Below are positions 17,297 through 26,054 of a stretch of DNA of 64,000 nucleotides, piece by piece; positions within the stretch are counted from its first letter, which is position 1; each line of letters begins with the position of its first letter. The stretch comes from Solwaraspora sp. WMMA2065. GTDB lineage: Bacteria; Actinomycetota; Actinomycetes; Mycobacteriales; Micromonosporaceae. Location: assembly GCF_030345075.1 (NCBI RefSeq), contig NZ_CP128361.1, positions 4,712,001-4,776,000 on the forward strand, given 5' to 3'. The translations under genes and the position numbers were made by a program. The notes beneath the pieces are model-generated. The model saw only the letters and a program-made list of their open reading frames with translations. It made no database searches and was not told the origin of the DNA.

Positions 17297-18847
17297 ATGG
17301 TGGCGGACGTCCGTTCCCGGGTCCGTCGTCTCGCTCCGCTGGGTCGGCGTCGTCTCGCACCGCTGCGCCGTCTGGTACGTGACGTCGAGCGCGGCACGCT
17401 CGTGCGCATCGGCCTCGTCGCGCTGACCTGCTACGCCGCCTGGTATGCGATCGGCATGTTCGGCCGACCGTACAACTTCTTCGACATGCGCATCTACCAC
17501 GGCGCGATCATGTGGTGGGCCAACGGCGGCGACCTGTACGCATTCATCGCGCCGGAAACCACCCTGGGCTTCACCTACCCGCCATTCGCCGGCCTCACCA
17601 TGCTGCCGATGGCGGTTGTTCCGATGATCACCGCCGGCTGGCTCAACATCGCATTCGGTATCGCCGCCCTCACCATCGTGCTGGCGGTGCTGCTCAGCCC
17701 GATCGCGGACCGCTGCGGTTGGCCGCGCTGGTTCACCGTCGGTCTCGCGGTGCCCCTCGCGGTGGCCATCGAACCGTCCCGGGAAACCCTCGGCTACGGG
17801 CAGGTGAACCTGCTGCTGTTCGGCCTGATCATCGCCGACCTGGTCGCGTTGCGCTGGCGCGCCGCGCCCACGTCGCACCGGCTGGCCACCGGCGGCCCAC
17901 TGCGCCGGATCTTCTTCAGCGGCATCTGGGCCGGCGCCGGCATCGGTCTGGCCAGCTCGATCAAGCTGACCCCCGCCCTGTTCATCGTCTACCTGCTGAT
18001 CACCAGGCAGTGGCGGGCGGCCGCCACCGCGATCGGCACCGCCGCCGCGGTCACCGTCGGCGCGATGATCGTCGCCGCCGACGAGTCAGCCACCTACTTC
18101 ACTTCGGTGCTGTGGGACACCGGCCGGGTCGGGGTGTCGGACATGACCCCGAACCAGTCGCTGGCCGGTCTGCTGGCCCGGCTCTACGACTCGATGGAGA
18201 CCCCCGGCCTGCTCTGGATCTCTTTCGCCCTGCTGTTGCTGGCACTCGGGCTGTCCCGGGCCGCCCACGCCCACGCCGACGGCGACGAGTTGACCGCGTT
18301 CACCCTGATCGGCCTCACCGCCAACGTGATCAGCCCGATCAGCTGGTCGCACCACCTGGTCTTCGTGATCCCGGCGATCATCGTGCTGGCCGACGCGGCG
18401 CTGCGGCGACGCAGCGCCAGCAAGGGGCTGATCTCGCGGCGTACCTACCCGCCCACTGGCGCCGGTATCAGCGGCGTGGCCGGCCTGCGGACCCCGATCT
18501 GGTTCCCCGCTCTCACCGGGATGCGGCACGCCACCGCCGCGATCGCGCTCTACCTGCTCTTCCTGGTGTCACCGATCTGGCCGTACGAGCACCAGTTGCC
18601 ACAGGTCTCGCACTACCACGACGGTCTGTTCGGCGTACTGATGGAAAACTCGCTCGCCCTGGCACTGATCACGCTCGTCGCGGCACTGCCGTGGCGGCCG
18701 GGAGCCGAACCGGCGTTCTACACCGACCCGCGACCGCAGATCCGGCACCGCCAGCCGGCCGGTCCGACCGGCACCGGGCTTGCCGATGCCCGGACCGGCA
18801 CCAGGCAGTCCGATGCCCGGACCTCCGGTCAGGTCAGGGACAGTTGA
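17297..18847 (+). CDS. GT87-family polyprenol-phosphate mannosyltransferase
   Basis: A 516-residue polytopic membrane protein with GT-C features: FDMRIYHGAIMWWANGGDLY (the D-x-R loop region), TLGFTYPPFAGLTMLPMA, and SRETLGYGQVNLLLFGLIIADL. These are typical of GT87 alpha-(1-2)-mannosyltransferases such as PimE and its relatives, which use polyprenyl-phosphate-mannose to extend lipoglycans. About ten membrane helices are visible, and a hydrophilic Arg/Pro tail follows. The gene's last 14 bp overlap moaE convergently (18834-18847). A TAGGCT -10-like element at 17240-17245 lies in the 247-bp upstream gap. Confidence 0.9.
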   Translation: MVADVRSRVRRLAPLGRRRLAPLRRLVRDVERGTLVRIGLVALTCYAAWYAIGMFGRPYNFFDMRIYHGAIMWWANGGDLYAFIAPETTLGFTYPPFAGLTMLPMAVVPMITAGWLNIAFGIAALTIVLAVLLSPIADRCGWPRWFTVGLAVPLAVAIEPSRETLGYGQVNLLLFGLIIADLVALRWRAAPTSHRLATGGPLRRIFFSGIWAGAGIGLASSIKLTPALFIVYLLITRQWRAAATAIGTAAAVTVGAMIVAADESATYFTSVLWDTGRVGVSDMTPNQSLAGLLARLYDSMETPGLLWISFALLLLALGLSRAAHAHADGDELTAFTLIGLTANVISPISWSHHLVFVIPAIIVLADAALRRRSASKGLISRRTYPPTGAGISGVAGLRTPIWFPALTGMRHATAAIALYLLFLVSPIWPYEHQLPQVSHYHDGLFGVLMENSLALALITLVAALPWRPGAEPAFYTDPRPQIRHRQPAGPTGTGLADARTGTRQSDARTSGQVRDS

Positions 18848-19271
18848 CCCATTCCTCGGTGCCGTCGGCGAAAATCTGCCGCTTCCAGATCGGCAGCCGG
18901 GCCTTCGCCTCGTCGACGAGCCGGGCGCAGGTGGCGAAGGCCGCCGCCCGGTGCGCGGTGCTGACCGCCGCCACCAGGGCCACGTCGCCGACGGCAAGCG
19001 GCCCCAGCCGGTGTGACACGGCGACGGCGTGCACCGCCGGATCGGCGGCCACCTCGTCGGCGACCTCCCGCAGCACGTCCTCGGCGCTGGGATGGCCCTC
19101 GTACTCCAGGCTGAGCACCGACCGGCCGTGGTCGTGGTCGCGGACCACGCCCTGAAAGGAGACCACCGCGCCGGCCCGTGAGTCGGCGACCGCCGCCGCG
19201 TGGGCGGCCAGGTCGAGCGGTTGCGAGGTCACTGACACCAGAACAAAAGGTCGGGTGGTTGGAACGGTCAC
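18834..19271 (-). CDS. moaE: Molybdopterin synthase catalytic subunit MoaE
   Basis: MoaE combines with thiocarboxylated MoaD to insert the dithiolene sulfurs into precursor Z (cPMP). The 145-residue protein contains AGAVVSFQGVVRDHDHGRSV, LEYEGHPSAEDVL, HRLGPLAVGDVALVAAVST, and the lysine-bearing EAKARLPIWKRQIF near the end, followed by ADGTEEWVNCP. GTG 19271 overlaps the moeA TGA (GTGA, 19268-19271), so translation is coupled. It is the last gene of the moaC-mogA-moeA-moaE operon. Confidence 0.96.
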   Translation of the reverse strand: MTVPTTRPFVLVSVTSQPLDLAAHAAAVADSRAGAVVSFQGVVRDHDHGRSVLSLEYEGHPSAEDVLREVADEVAADPAVHAVAVSHRLGPLAVGDVALVAAVSTAHRAAAFATCARLVDEAKARLPIWKRQIFADGTEEWVNCP

Positions 19272-20530
19272 GGCAGACGCTCCCCGGGCAGCAGTGGCAA
19301 CGGTACGACGGGCACATCGTCGTCGGGGCGGCCGCTGCCGCCCGGCGGGATCACCGCGAAGCCGGCGGCGGCGGCCAGCCCGCGCAGCATCGCCGACCCG
19401 ACGTGCCGCAACGGGTACGCGGTACCGGTCACCGGATCGACCCGTACCAGGGCAAGGTGGGTGAAGTCGCCACGGCCCGGTACCGCCGCCCCCAGCCGGT
19501 ACCGGGTCAGCGTCGGCAGCGGCCTGCCCTGCAGTCCGGCGAGCAGCGGCGCGACCAGTGACGCCAGGGCGACGATCGCGGACTGCGGGTTGCCGGGCAG
19601 CCCAGCGACGAACCGGTCCCGCCCGTCGGCACCAGTCACCCGGGCGACCAGCATCGGGAACCCCGGTCGGACCGCGACCGTGTTGACCACGTACTCGGCA
19701 CCGAGTTCGGCCAGCGCCGGATGCAGGTGGTCCACCGGGCCGTGCATGGTGCCGCCCGTGGTGCAGACCAGATCGGCGCCGGCCAGCGCCGACCGCAGCC
19801 CGTCGACGTGCGCGGCGAGGGTGTCGGCGACCGGCCCGGTCACCGCCTCGGCAGGCAGTTCGCAGCCGTACCTGCGCAGCCATCCGGGCACCGCCGGGCC
19901 GAGCGCGTCGCGCACCCGACCGGCGCCGGGCGGCCCGGTGGTCAGCAGTTCGTCGCCGAACACCAGCAGGCCGGCCCGGATTCGCTGATACACCGGCAGA
20001 TCGTCGTAGCCGCAGGAGGCGGCGAGGCCGATCACCCCGGGGTCGACCGGCGTACCGGCCGGCAGCAGCTCCTCGGCGGCCGACGCCTCTTCGCCGGGCG
20101 AGCGCCACTCCGGCTGCGGCCGCGGCTCGCCGCGTACCAGTCCGGTGTCGTCGCGCGTCGACTCCTCGACCCGCAGCACGCTGGTGGCCCCGGCAGGGAC
20201 CATCGCGCCGGTGGCGATCTGCACCGCGGTGCCGTCGTCGGACAGTTCCGGCGGCACTCCGCCGGCCAGCACCCGGCCCACCACCCGCCACGGGGCGCCG
20301 CCGCGTACCGCCCAGCCGTCGACGCTGGCAGTGCGGAAGGCCGGCAGGTCGGTCAGGGTGGTCAGCGGCCCGGCGAGGGTGGTCCCGTCGGCCTGCGGCA
20401 ACGGCAGCCGGACCGGCGGGCGGCGGGCGGCCCGGCCGGCGGCGTGCACCAGGGCGCGGGCCTGCCCCCAGTCGACAGGTGGATGCCCGGCGGCCGGGGC
20501 GGCCGTGCCGGTCGTCGGTTCGGCGCTCAC
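19268..20530 (-). CDS. moeA: Molybdopterin molybdotransferase MoeA
   Basis: MoeA inserts molybdate into adenylylated molybdopterin. The 420-residue length fits. Visible are FRTASVDGWAVRG, IATGAMVPAGATSVLRVEES, RAGLLVFGDELL, CTTGGTMHGPVDHLHPAL (the usual GGVSVG-D loop varied to GGTMHGPVD) and FVAGLPGNPQSAIVALASL. It overlaps moaE at its 3' end and lies 73 bp after mogA. The altered GGTMHG loop is conserved in position but not in sequence with E. coli MoeA. Confidence 0.95.
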   Translation of the reverse strand: MSAEPTTGTAAPAAGHPPVDWGQARALVHAAGRAARRPPVRLPLPQADGTTLAGPLTTLTDLPAFRTASVDGWAVRGGAPWRVVGRVLAGGVPPELSDDGTAVQIATGAMVPAGATSVLRVEESTRDDTGLVRGEPRPQPEWRSPGEEASAAEELLPAGTPVDPGVIGLAASCGYDDLPVYQRIRAGLLVFGDELLTTGPPGAGRVRDALGPAVPGWLRRYGCELPAEAVTGPVADTLAAHVDGLRSALAGADLVCTTGGTMHGPVDHLHPALAELGAEYVVNTVAVRPGFPMLVARVTGADGRDRFVAGLPGNPQSAIVALASLVAPLLAGLQGRPLPTLTRYRLGAAVPGRGDFTHLALVRVDPVTGTAYPLRHVGSAMLRGLAAAAGFAVIPPGGSGRPDDDVPVVPLPLLPGERLP

Positions 20531-20603
20531 CGGCCGAGCCTATCCGCCGGCCGGCCACGGCCGGGGGTGCCGGTGGCGTCGACCGGGCCGGGGTGCGGTG
20601 GCG

Positions 20604-21086
20604 TCAACTGCGGGGGTGGTCGCCGCCGGCCAACTGGTCGAGTGCGTGGCGCAGGATCGGCCCGAGCACGGCCAGGCCGTCGCGGGCACCGCCGGTGGAG
20701 CCGGGCAGGTTGACGATCAACGTACGACCGGCAACCCCGGCGATGCCCCGGGACAGCGCTGCCGTCGGCACCGCCGACCGGCTGACCGCCCGGATCGCCT
20801 CGGCGATCCCCGGGATCTCGTAGTCGAGCACCGAGCGGGTCGCCTCCGGGGTGCGGTCGGTAGGGGTGATTCCGGTGCCGCCGCTGGTCACGACCAGATG
20901 GACCCCGTCGGCGACCGCCCGGCGCAGCGCCTGCGTCACCGGTTCGCCGTCGGCGACGACCAACGGTTCGTCGACCTGGCAGCCGAGGTCACGCAGGCCA
21001 GCGACCAGCAGCGGACCGCTGGTGTCGGAGTAGACGCCGGCGGCGGCGCGGTTGGAGGCGACCACCACCCGGGCATGCGGGCTCAC
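20604..21086 (-). CDS. mogA: MogA/MoaB-family molybdopterin adenylyltransferase
   Basis: MogA adenylates molybdopterin before MoeA adds molybdate. The 160-residue protein contains VVVASNRAAAGVYSD, VVTSGGTGITPTDRTPEA, and TLIVNLPGSTGGARDGL, all standard for the family. GTG 21086 overlaps the moaC TGA (GTGA at 21083-21086). I use the gene symbol by analogy: actinobacterial members are often called MoaB, and sequence alone does not separate them. Confidence 0.93.
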   Translation of the reverse strand: MSPHARVVVASNRAAAGVYSDTSGPLLVAGLRDLGCQVDEPLVVADGEPVTQALRRAVADGVHLVVTSGGTGITPTDRTPEATRSVLDYEIPGIAEAIRAVSRSAVPTAALSRGIAGVAGRTLIVNLPGSTGGARDGLAVLGPILRHALDQLAGGDHPRS

Positions 21087-21574
21087 GACCGGCCCGCCGG
21101 GCGGTGCCAGTCGCCGGTCTTGCCGCCCTCCTTGGAAAGCAGCCGGACGTCGTCCAGCACGGCGGCCGGGTCGACTGCCTTGATCATGTCGATCAGGGTC
21201 AGCCCGGCGGTGGCGACCGAGGTGAGGGCCTCCATCTCGACCCCGGTCCGGTCGGCGGTCCGCACCGTCGCGGTGATCTCGATGGAGTCCGCGGTCAGCG
21301 CCAGGTCGACGACCACACCGTGCAGCGCGATCGGATGGCACAGCGGGATCAGGTCGGGGGTGCGCTTGGCACCCATGATGCCGGCGATCCGGGCGACGGC
21401 CAGCGCGTCGCCCTTGGGTAGGCCGTCGCGGCGCAGCAGTTCGATGACCTCGCCGGTGGTACGCAGTCGTCCCGCTGCCACGGCACGGCGGACGCTCGGC
21501 GGCTTGGCGGTGACGTCCACCATCCGCGCGGCGCCTGTCTCATCGACATGGGTCAGGTTCGGTACCTCGGTCAC
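21083..21574 (-). CDS. moaC: Cyclic pyranopterin monophosphate synthase MoaC
   Basis: MoaC rearranges 3',8-cyclo-7,8-dihydro-GTP (made by MoaA) to cPMP. The 163-residue protein has LTHVDETGAARMVDVTAK, KGDALAVARIAGIMGAKRT, PDLIPLCHPI, and TGVEMEALTSVATAGLTLIDM, with the expected catalytic Lys/Asp surroundings. GTG 21574 was chosen over an upstream ATG at 21643 because TAGGCT ends about 7 nt before it and the resulting length is normal. It heads the operon moaC-mogA-moeA-moaE. Confidence 0.96.
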   Translation of the reverse strand: MTEVPNLTHVDETGAARMVDVTAKPPSVRRAVAAGRLRTTGEVIELLRRDGLPKGDALAVARIAGIMGAKRTPDLIPLCHPIALHGVVVDLALTADSIEITATVRTADRTGVEMEALTSVATAGLTLIDMIKAVDPAAVLDDVRLLSKEGGKTGDWHRPAGRS

Positions 21575-22057
21575 CTGAACGAGCCTATCGAGCAGACCAG
21601 TCGGCCCTGGCTCGACCGCCACGGTTGGCGGCAGAGTTGGCATCGGGCCGGTGGTACCGGCGACCTGCCGGCCCGGATGTCACCTCCCAACTTCTCCACC
21701 GAGCCGCACTTCCGGATTACCTTCGCGGATACCTACCACAGCTCTCAAATCGTGCATGCCTAAGGAATCCATAAGGTTATGAGCGAACCTGTTCGAGTGC
21801 ATTCCGTCGGCGATCAATAACCAACGGTGACAAACTCCCGCCATCTTCACTAATCATGCGCATATGGACATTTATCCGTATGCAAGTGCCATATCGCAAC
21901 TCTATGGTTCTCCTGTCAGCAAGAGCCGGCAGCAACAACTGCCCAATCGAGTGGAGGGGAAGAGCATGCGCAGCAACGAATGGTACTGATACTGTCGTCT
22001 ACCGATGACGAGCAGTAGTTCTGCGGGACACGCAGCGCAACAAGATCAGGAACGGGT
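21575..22057. promoter_or_regulatory. 483-bp divergent gap upstream of moaC and of the GGDEF-EAL gene
   Basis: The segment at about 21710-21950 is much less GC-rich than its surroundings and probably contains promoters for both divergent genes. Near the right end are a strong RBS and a heptapeptide ORF (21966-21989) and a second short frame at 22005 that ends in the GTG start of the GGDEF-EAL gene. Apart from these I see no gene. Confidence 0.5.
21966..21989 (+). CDS. Heptapeptide ORF MRSNEWY with strong RBS, candidate leader peptide
   Basis: GGAGGGGA ends 6-7 nt before ATG 21966, a stronger RBS than most of its neighbours, and the frame ends at TGA 21987-21989 after seven codons. It is 68 bp upstream of the GGDEF-EAL gene. 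Such a short reading frame cannot be proven by sequence, but the combination of a consensus RBS with an immediate stop is typical of translated leaders that control a downstream gene. An unrelated gene product is also possible. Translation is inference. Confidence 0.35.
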   Translation: MRSNEWY

Positions 22058-24592
22058 GTGACCCGCATAGTTCGACGCGACAACGAGACCGATCGGCAGC
22101 TGGTGCTGCTCGTCGGTCTCGTCGCCGTTTGTGCGGTGGCCGTCGGCGCCTCGTCGCTCTACCTTGTCGCCGGGTCACTGGTCAGCACTCCCGACGAATT
22201 GGCGCTCGTCGCCGCCCTGATCTTCCTCGCCGCGGTCGGGGTCACCGTAAAATGGTTCGTCCGTATCCGGTCGACGGCCCACGCCATCGCCTGGAGCGAA
22301 GTCGCCATCCTGGTCGGACTCGCGGTGGCACCCGCCACCCTGGTGGTGCTCTGCACCGGCCTCGGTGTCGGCCTCGCGATGATCGTGCAACGGATAGCCC
22401 GGATCAAGGCGATCTTCGCCGTCGCGAAGAACATGCTCGTCGCCGCCGCCGCTGGTGCCGGCCTGCACACGCTGAACTGGGATCCGGAGCTGGCGATCTA
22501 CAGCGCGGCGTTCTTCGGGCCACTCGTCACCGCATATGTAGTGGCGGTCGTGCTCGACGAGGTGCTCACCATCCCGGTCATCGCCCGCGCCACCGGAACC
22601 GGGCTCTGTGCCATCTTCCGGCACAACCTCGGACTCCGGGTCTCCAGCGCGGTGATCCGGTTCCCGTTGATCGTCGCCATCCTGCTGATCCTCAAGGCGG
22701 ACCAGTGGCTGCTGGTGACGATCCCACCGGTCGTGCTCTGCATCCACCTTGCCTACGCCGGACATGCCAGGGCCCGCGACGACCAGCAGGCCTGGCAGCG
22801 GCTCGCCCGGGCCACCGACGCGCTCAACGTCGTCGACCTCGACGCGGTGCTGTCCATCGCTGTGGTGCAGGCCGCCGACCTGTTCTCCACCGACCGGGTC
22901 GAGGTCGAACTCAACGAACCTGCCCGGCTGGTCCAGGGCAACAGCGACGGTGTGCAGTACGACGGCCCCACCGGCAGCGCCCCCACCCCGCACATGCGGA
23001 CCGTGATCGCCGTACCGCTCGCCGGTCCGGGCAGCACCCTCAGTGTCGGCACCCTGCGGCTCTGCCTGACCGGGCCGGTCAAGTTCTCCGACCGGGAGCA
23101 CTACACGCTGCGTACCTTCGCGTCCGCGCTGTGCACGGCGGTCCGCAACGCCTCGCTCTACCAGCAGTTGAACCAGGTCGCCGAACGGCACGCCCGCGAG
23201 GCCGCACAGGACGAACTCACCGGGCTGGCGAACCGGCGCCGGTTGATGGAGCACGGCGTCGAACTGCTCGGCAGCCGGCGCACCAGCGGGATCACCGCGC
23301 TGCTCCTCGTCGACCTCAACCACTTCAAGGAGATCAACGACACGCTCGGCCACGGCGCCGGCGACAAGGTGCTGATCCAGGTCGCCCGGCGACTGTCCGC
23401 GAACGTGCAGCCCGGTGACCTGGTCGCCCGGCTCGGCGGCGACGAATTCGCCGTACTGCTGACCACACTGCCGGCTCCCGCGATCGCCGCGCACCGGGCG
23501 GACGCGCTACTCGCCGCGATCTGCGAACCGATGGAACTCGACGGCATGCGGATGAACGTCGAGGCCAGTGGCGGCATCGCCGTCGCACCGGGCAGCGGCG
23601 GAATGGCCGAACTGCTGCGCCGCGCCGACGTGGCGATGTACCAGGCGAAGCGGTCCGGCGGCCGGACCGCCGTCTACGCCCGCAGCCGGGACACCGCCGA
23701 CGTCGGTCGGCTGGCGCTCGGCGGAGACCTGCGTCGGGTGGTCGCCCAGCACGAGTTCAACGTCGACTTCCAACCGATCGTCGACCTCGGCACCGGGGAG
23801 GTGATCGCCGCCGAGGCGCTCGCCCGCTGGCAGCACCCCGACCGGGGGCGTCTCGACCCGAAACGCTTCCTGGAGACCGTCGAACGCTCCGGTCTGCTCC
23901 CCGCCTTCGCCGACGCGGTCCTGGAGCAGTCCCTGATCGCCGCCGCCACCTGGCACGAAGCCGGCTTCGCGCTGCCGGTCGCGGTCAACCTGTCCCCGCG
24001 CAGCCTGCTCGACCGGCGGTTCCCCGGTGCCGTACTGGCCCGGTTGCAGGCCCACGACGTCCCGCCCGACCGGCTCATCCTGGAGCTCACCGAGACCCTC
24101 ACCCTCAGCCAGCTCGAAGTGGTCGACCAGGTGCTCGGCCAACTCCGCGACGCCGGAGTACGGCTCGCCCTGGACGAGTTCGGCACCGGCTACTCGTCGC
24201 TGTCCATGCTGTCCCGGGTGCCGGTGCACGAGCTCAAGATCGCGCGTTCGTTCGTAATGAGCATGGAGACCTCCTCCGAGGCGGTCGCCGTCGTCCGGTC
24301 GACCGTCGACCTCGGCCGCAGCCTCGGCCTGGCCGTCGTCGCCGAGGGTGTGGAGAGCGAGCCACAGCGTCGCGCGCTGTGGACGATCGGCTGCACCGCC
24401 GGTCAGGGACATCTGTTCGCCCGACCGATGCCGGCCCACCGGCTGCTCACCGCGCTGCAGTGCGGTTCCGGCGGCCGCCCCGGCAACCTGGCCAGTCCAC
24501 TGCACGACGAAGGCGCCGTGATCCGGATCGGCCAGACCCGCCGGGCCGGCCAACGGCACCGGAACGAGAAGGTACCGCACCTGCCAGCCTGA
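22058..24592 (+). CDS. Membrane GGDEF-EAL cyclic-di-GMP enzyme with GAF-like region
   Basis: 844 residues. About seven membrane helices span residues 15-235, a GAF-like region spans 250-370, then GGDEF (DELTGLANRR near 385, RLGGDEFAVLL near 460) and EAL (AEALARW near 585). The GGDEF signature is intact, but the inhibitory I-site RxxD, expected 5 residues before it, reads QPGD. The EAL domain keeps EAL, NLS, ELTE, LK and AEGVE, but the metal-binding DDFGTG reads DEFGTG and KIDRSF reads KIARSF. It may therefore synthesise c-di-GMP and hydrolyse it poorly, or sense it. The GTG start follows AGGAACGGGT. Confidence 0.9.
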   Translation: MTRIVRRDNETDRQLVLLVGLVAVCAVAVGASSLYLVAGSLVSTPDELALVAALIFLAAVGVTVKWFVRIRSTAHAIAWSEVAILVGLAVAPATLVVLCTGLGVGLAMIVQRIARIKAIFAVAKNMLVAAAAGAGLHTLNWDPELAIYSAAFFGPLVTAYVVAVVLDEVLTIPVIARATGTGLCAIFRHNLGLRVSSAVIRFPLIVAILLILKADQWLLVTIPPVVLCIHLAYAGHARARDDQQAWQRLARATDALNVVDLDAVLSIAVVQAADLFSTDRVEVELNEPARLVQGNSDGVQYDGPTGSAPTPHMRTVIAVPLAGPGSTLSVGTLRLCLTGPVKFSDREHYTLRTFASALCTAVRNASLYQQLNQVAERHAREAAQDELTGLANRRRLMEHGVELLGSRRTSGITALLLVDLNHFKEINDTLGHGAGDKVLIQVARRLSANVQPGDLVARLGGDEFAVLLTTLPAPAIAAHRADALLAAICEPMELDGMRMNVEASGGIAVAPGSGGMAELLRRADVAMYQAKRSGGRTAVYARSRDTADVGRLALGGDLRRVVAQHEFNVDFQPIVDLGTGEVIAAEALARWQHPDRGRLDPKRFLETVERSGLLPAFADAVLEQSLIAAATWHEAGFALPVAVNLSPRSLLDRRFPGAVLARLQAHDVPPDRLILELTETLTLSQLEVVDQVLGQLRDAGVRLALDEFGTGYSSLSMLSRVPVHELKIARSFVMSMETSSEAVAVVRSTVDLGRSLGLAVVAEGVESEPQRRALWTIGCTAGQGHLFARPMPAHRLLTALQCGSGGRPGNLASPLHDEGAVIRIGQTRRAGQRHRNEKVPHLPA

Positions 24593-24614
24593 CCGTTCTG
24601 TCAGACTTGCCGGC

Positions 24615-26054
24615 GTGACCGTCACGGCGGCCGGATCCGCAGCTCGCCAGCGCCGCCCGGCTGGCCCGGCCCGGCGGTGGCGGGCTGCCGCCGCCCGCCG
24701 CTGGCTGCAACTGGACCGGGGCGCCGGTGGCCTCGTCGGCGACCTGACGCTCTATCTGCTCTCCGCAGCCTTCGCGGCAGTCACGGCGGTCGCCTCCACT
24801 CTCGCCCCACACCGAGCCTGGGGGGCCGTCGCCGTTGTCGGATACGCGGCCGCCGCCCTCGTCGTGGTCGGCCAACTCGCCGTCCGACGCACGGCCCGCC
24901 AGCGGCTGACCGGCGGCGGCACCGGCGATTGGCAGCCCACCGGCAGGGCCACCCGGACGTGGCTGACCGGCGGCGCCGCCCGCGCGTGGCTGACCGGAGT
25001 CACCTGGGCGGCGGTGGTCGCGGTGCCCCTGGTCATGCAGGCCGAGCAGCGGGCCGATGGACGCACCGACCGGGCCCAGGAAGAGGTGGTTGTGGTCGAC
25101 GACGGCGGCGCCTCCCGGCTACTCGCCGACGGCAGCCCGTACCTGTCCGAACAGCAGATCGCGGCGCTGCCGGCGGACGAACGGCTGCTCGGCTACCTGC
25201 CGTACCAGCCCGGGATGGCGATCTTCGGGCTGCCCCGGGCGCTGGCCGGCACCGGTTGGTGGACCGACGCCCGGATCTGGTTCGCCGTCGCCACCGTCGC
25301 CGCCCTGGCCGCGGCCCTCGCCCTGGCGCGCCGCCGTGCCGGCCCGGCCGGCGATCGGGTACTCGTGCGCGCCGCTCAGCTCAGCACCGTACTGCCGATC
25401 GCCGCGCTGGCCATGAGCACCGGCGGCGACGACCTGCCGGTGCTGGCCCTCGCCCTGCTCGCCCTGGTGCTCTGCACCGGCGGCCGGTACGCGGCGGCGG
25501 GGACGGCCATCGGCGCGGCGGCCGCGCTCAAGCTGTTCGCCTGGCCGATCCTGCTGGTGCTGCTCTGCCACGCCGCCACCCGCGATCGACGGGCCGTGGG
25601 GCGGGTCGCGGCTGGCGGGATCACCCTGCCGCTGCTCGCCCTGGTGCCGGTGGCGGTGGTCGACCACGCCGCGCTGATCCACAACGTGCTCGGCTTCCCA
25701 CTCGGTGCCGGCATGGTCTCCAGTCCGGCTGCCTCGCCGCTGCCCGGCATGCTGATCTCCACCTGGATGCCCGGCGGGCGGATCGTCGCTGGCGGGTTGC
25801 TGCTGGCCGTCGGGCTGGCCATCGCGGTACGGCTGGTCCGCCGGCCGCCGCGAACCGCCGCCGCGGCGGCCCTGATCTGCGGCCTCGGCCTGCTGGCCGC
25901 GACGCTGCTGCTGCCGTCGACCCGGTTCGGCTACCTGCTCTACCCGGTCGCCCTGTTCAGCTGGGTCCCCGTGCTCCGGGTCGCCGAGGTGCAGGCGCAG
26001 GCATTCGCGCCGGACCGTGACGAGCCGTTGCCGCCGTACGGGCCAGGCCGGTGA
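24615..26054 (+). CDS. Polytopic membrane protein, GT-C/GT87-like
   Basis: A 479-residue protein with roughly ten membrane helices, a cytoplasmic Arg-rich N-terminus, and a hydrophilic loop after helix 3 containing DGSPYLSEQQIAALPADERLLGYLPYQPGMAIFGLPRAL, reminiscent of the luminal acceptor loop of GT-C glycosyltransferases. Later motifs are TGGDDLPVLALALLAL and AAALKLFAWPILLVLLCHA, common in DUF2029/GT87 relatives. The GTG start follows a CAGACT -10-like element by 7 nt. The substrate is not identifiable. Its stop overlaps the start of crcB by one base. Confidence 0.72.
   Translation: MTVTAAGSAARQRRPAGPARRWRAAAARRWLQLDRGAGGLVGDLTLYLLSAAFAAVTAVASTLAPHRAWGAVAVVGYAAAALVVVGQLAVRRTARQRLTGGGTGDWQPTGRATRTWLTGGAARAWLTGVTWAAVVAVPLVMQAEQRADGRTDRAQEEVVVVDDGGASRLLADGSPYLSEQQIAALPADERLLGYLPYQPGMAIFGLPRALAGTGWWTDARIWFAVATVAALAAALALARRRAGPAGDRVLVRAAQLSTVLPIAALAMSTGGDDLPVLALALLALVLCTGGRYAAAGTAIGAAAALKLFAWPILLVLLCHAATRDRRAVGRVAAGGITLPLLALVPVAVVDHAALIHNVLGFPLGAGMVSSPAASPLPGMLISTWMPGGRIVAGGLLLAVGLAIAVRLVRRPPRTAAAAALICGLGLLAATLLLPSTRFGYLLYPVALFSWVPVLRVAEVQAQAFAPDRDEPLPPYGPGR

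Noticed and set aside
18837-20558. 574-aa minus frame joining moaE with upstream sequence
   Set aside because: Only the last 145 codons are MoaE; the upstream part is out-of-frame moeA. GTG 19271 with the GTGA overlap is the true start.
21083-21643. Longer MoaC start at 21643
   Set aside because: Adds 23 residues with no family similarity; TAGGCT precedes GTG 21574 in leaderless position.
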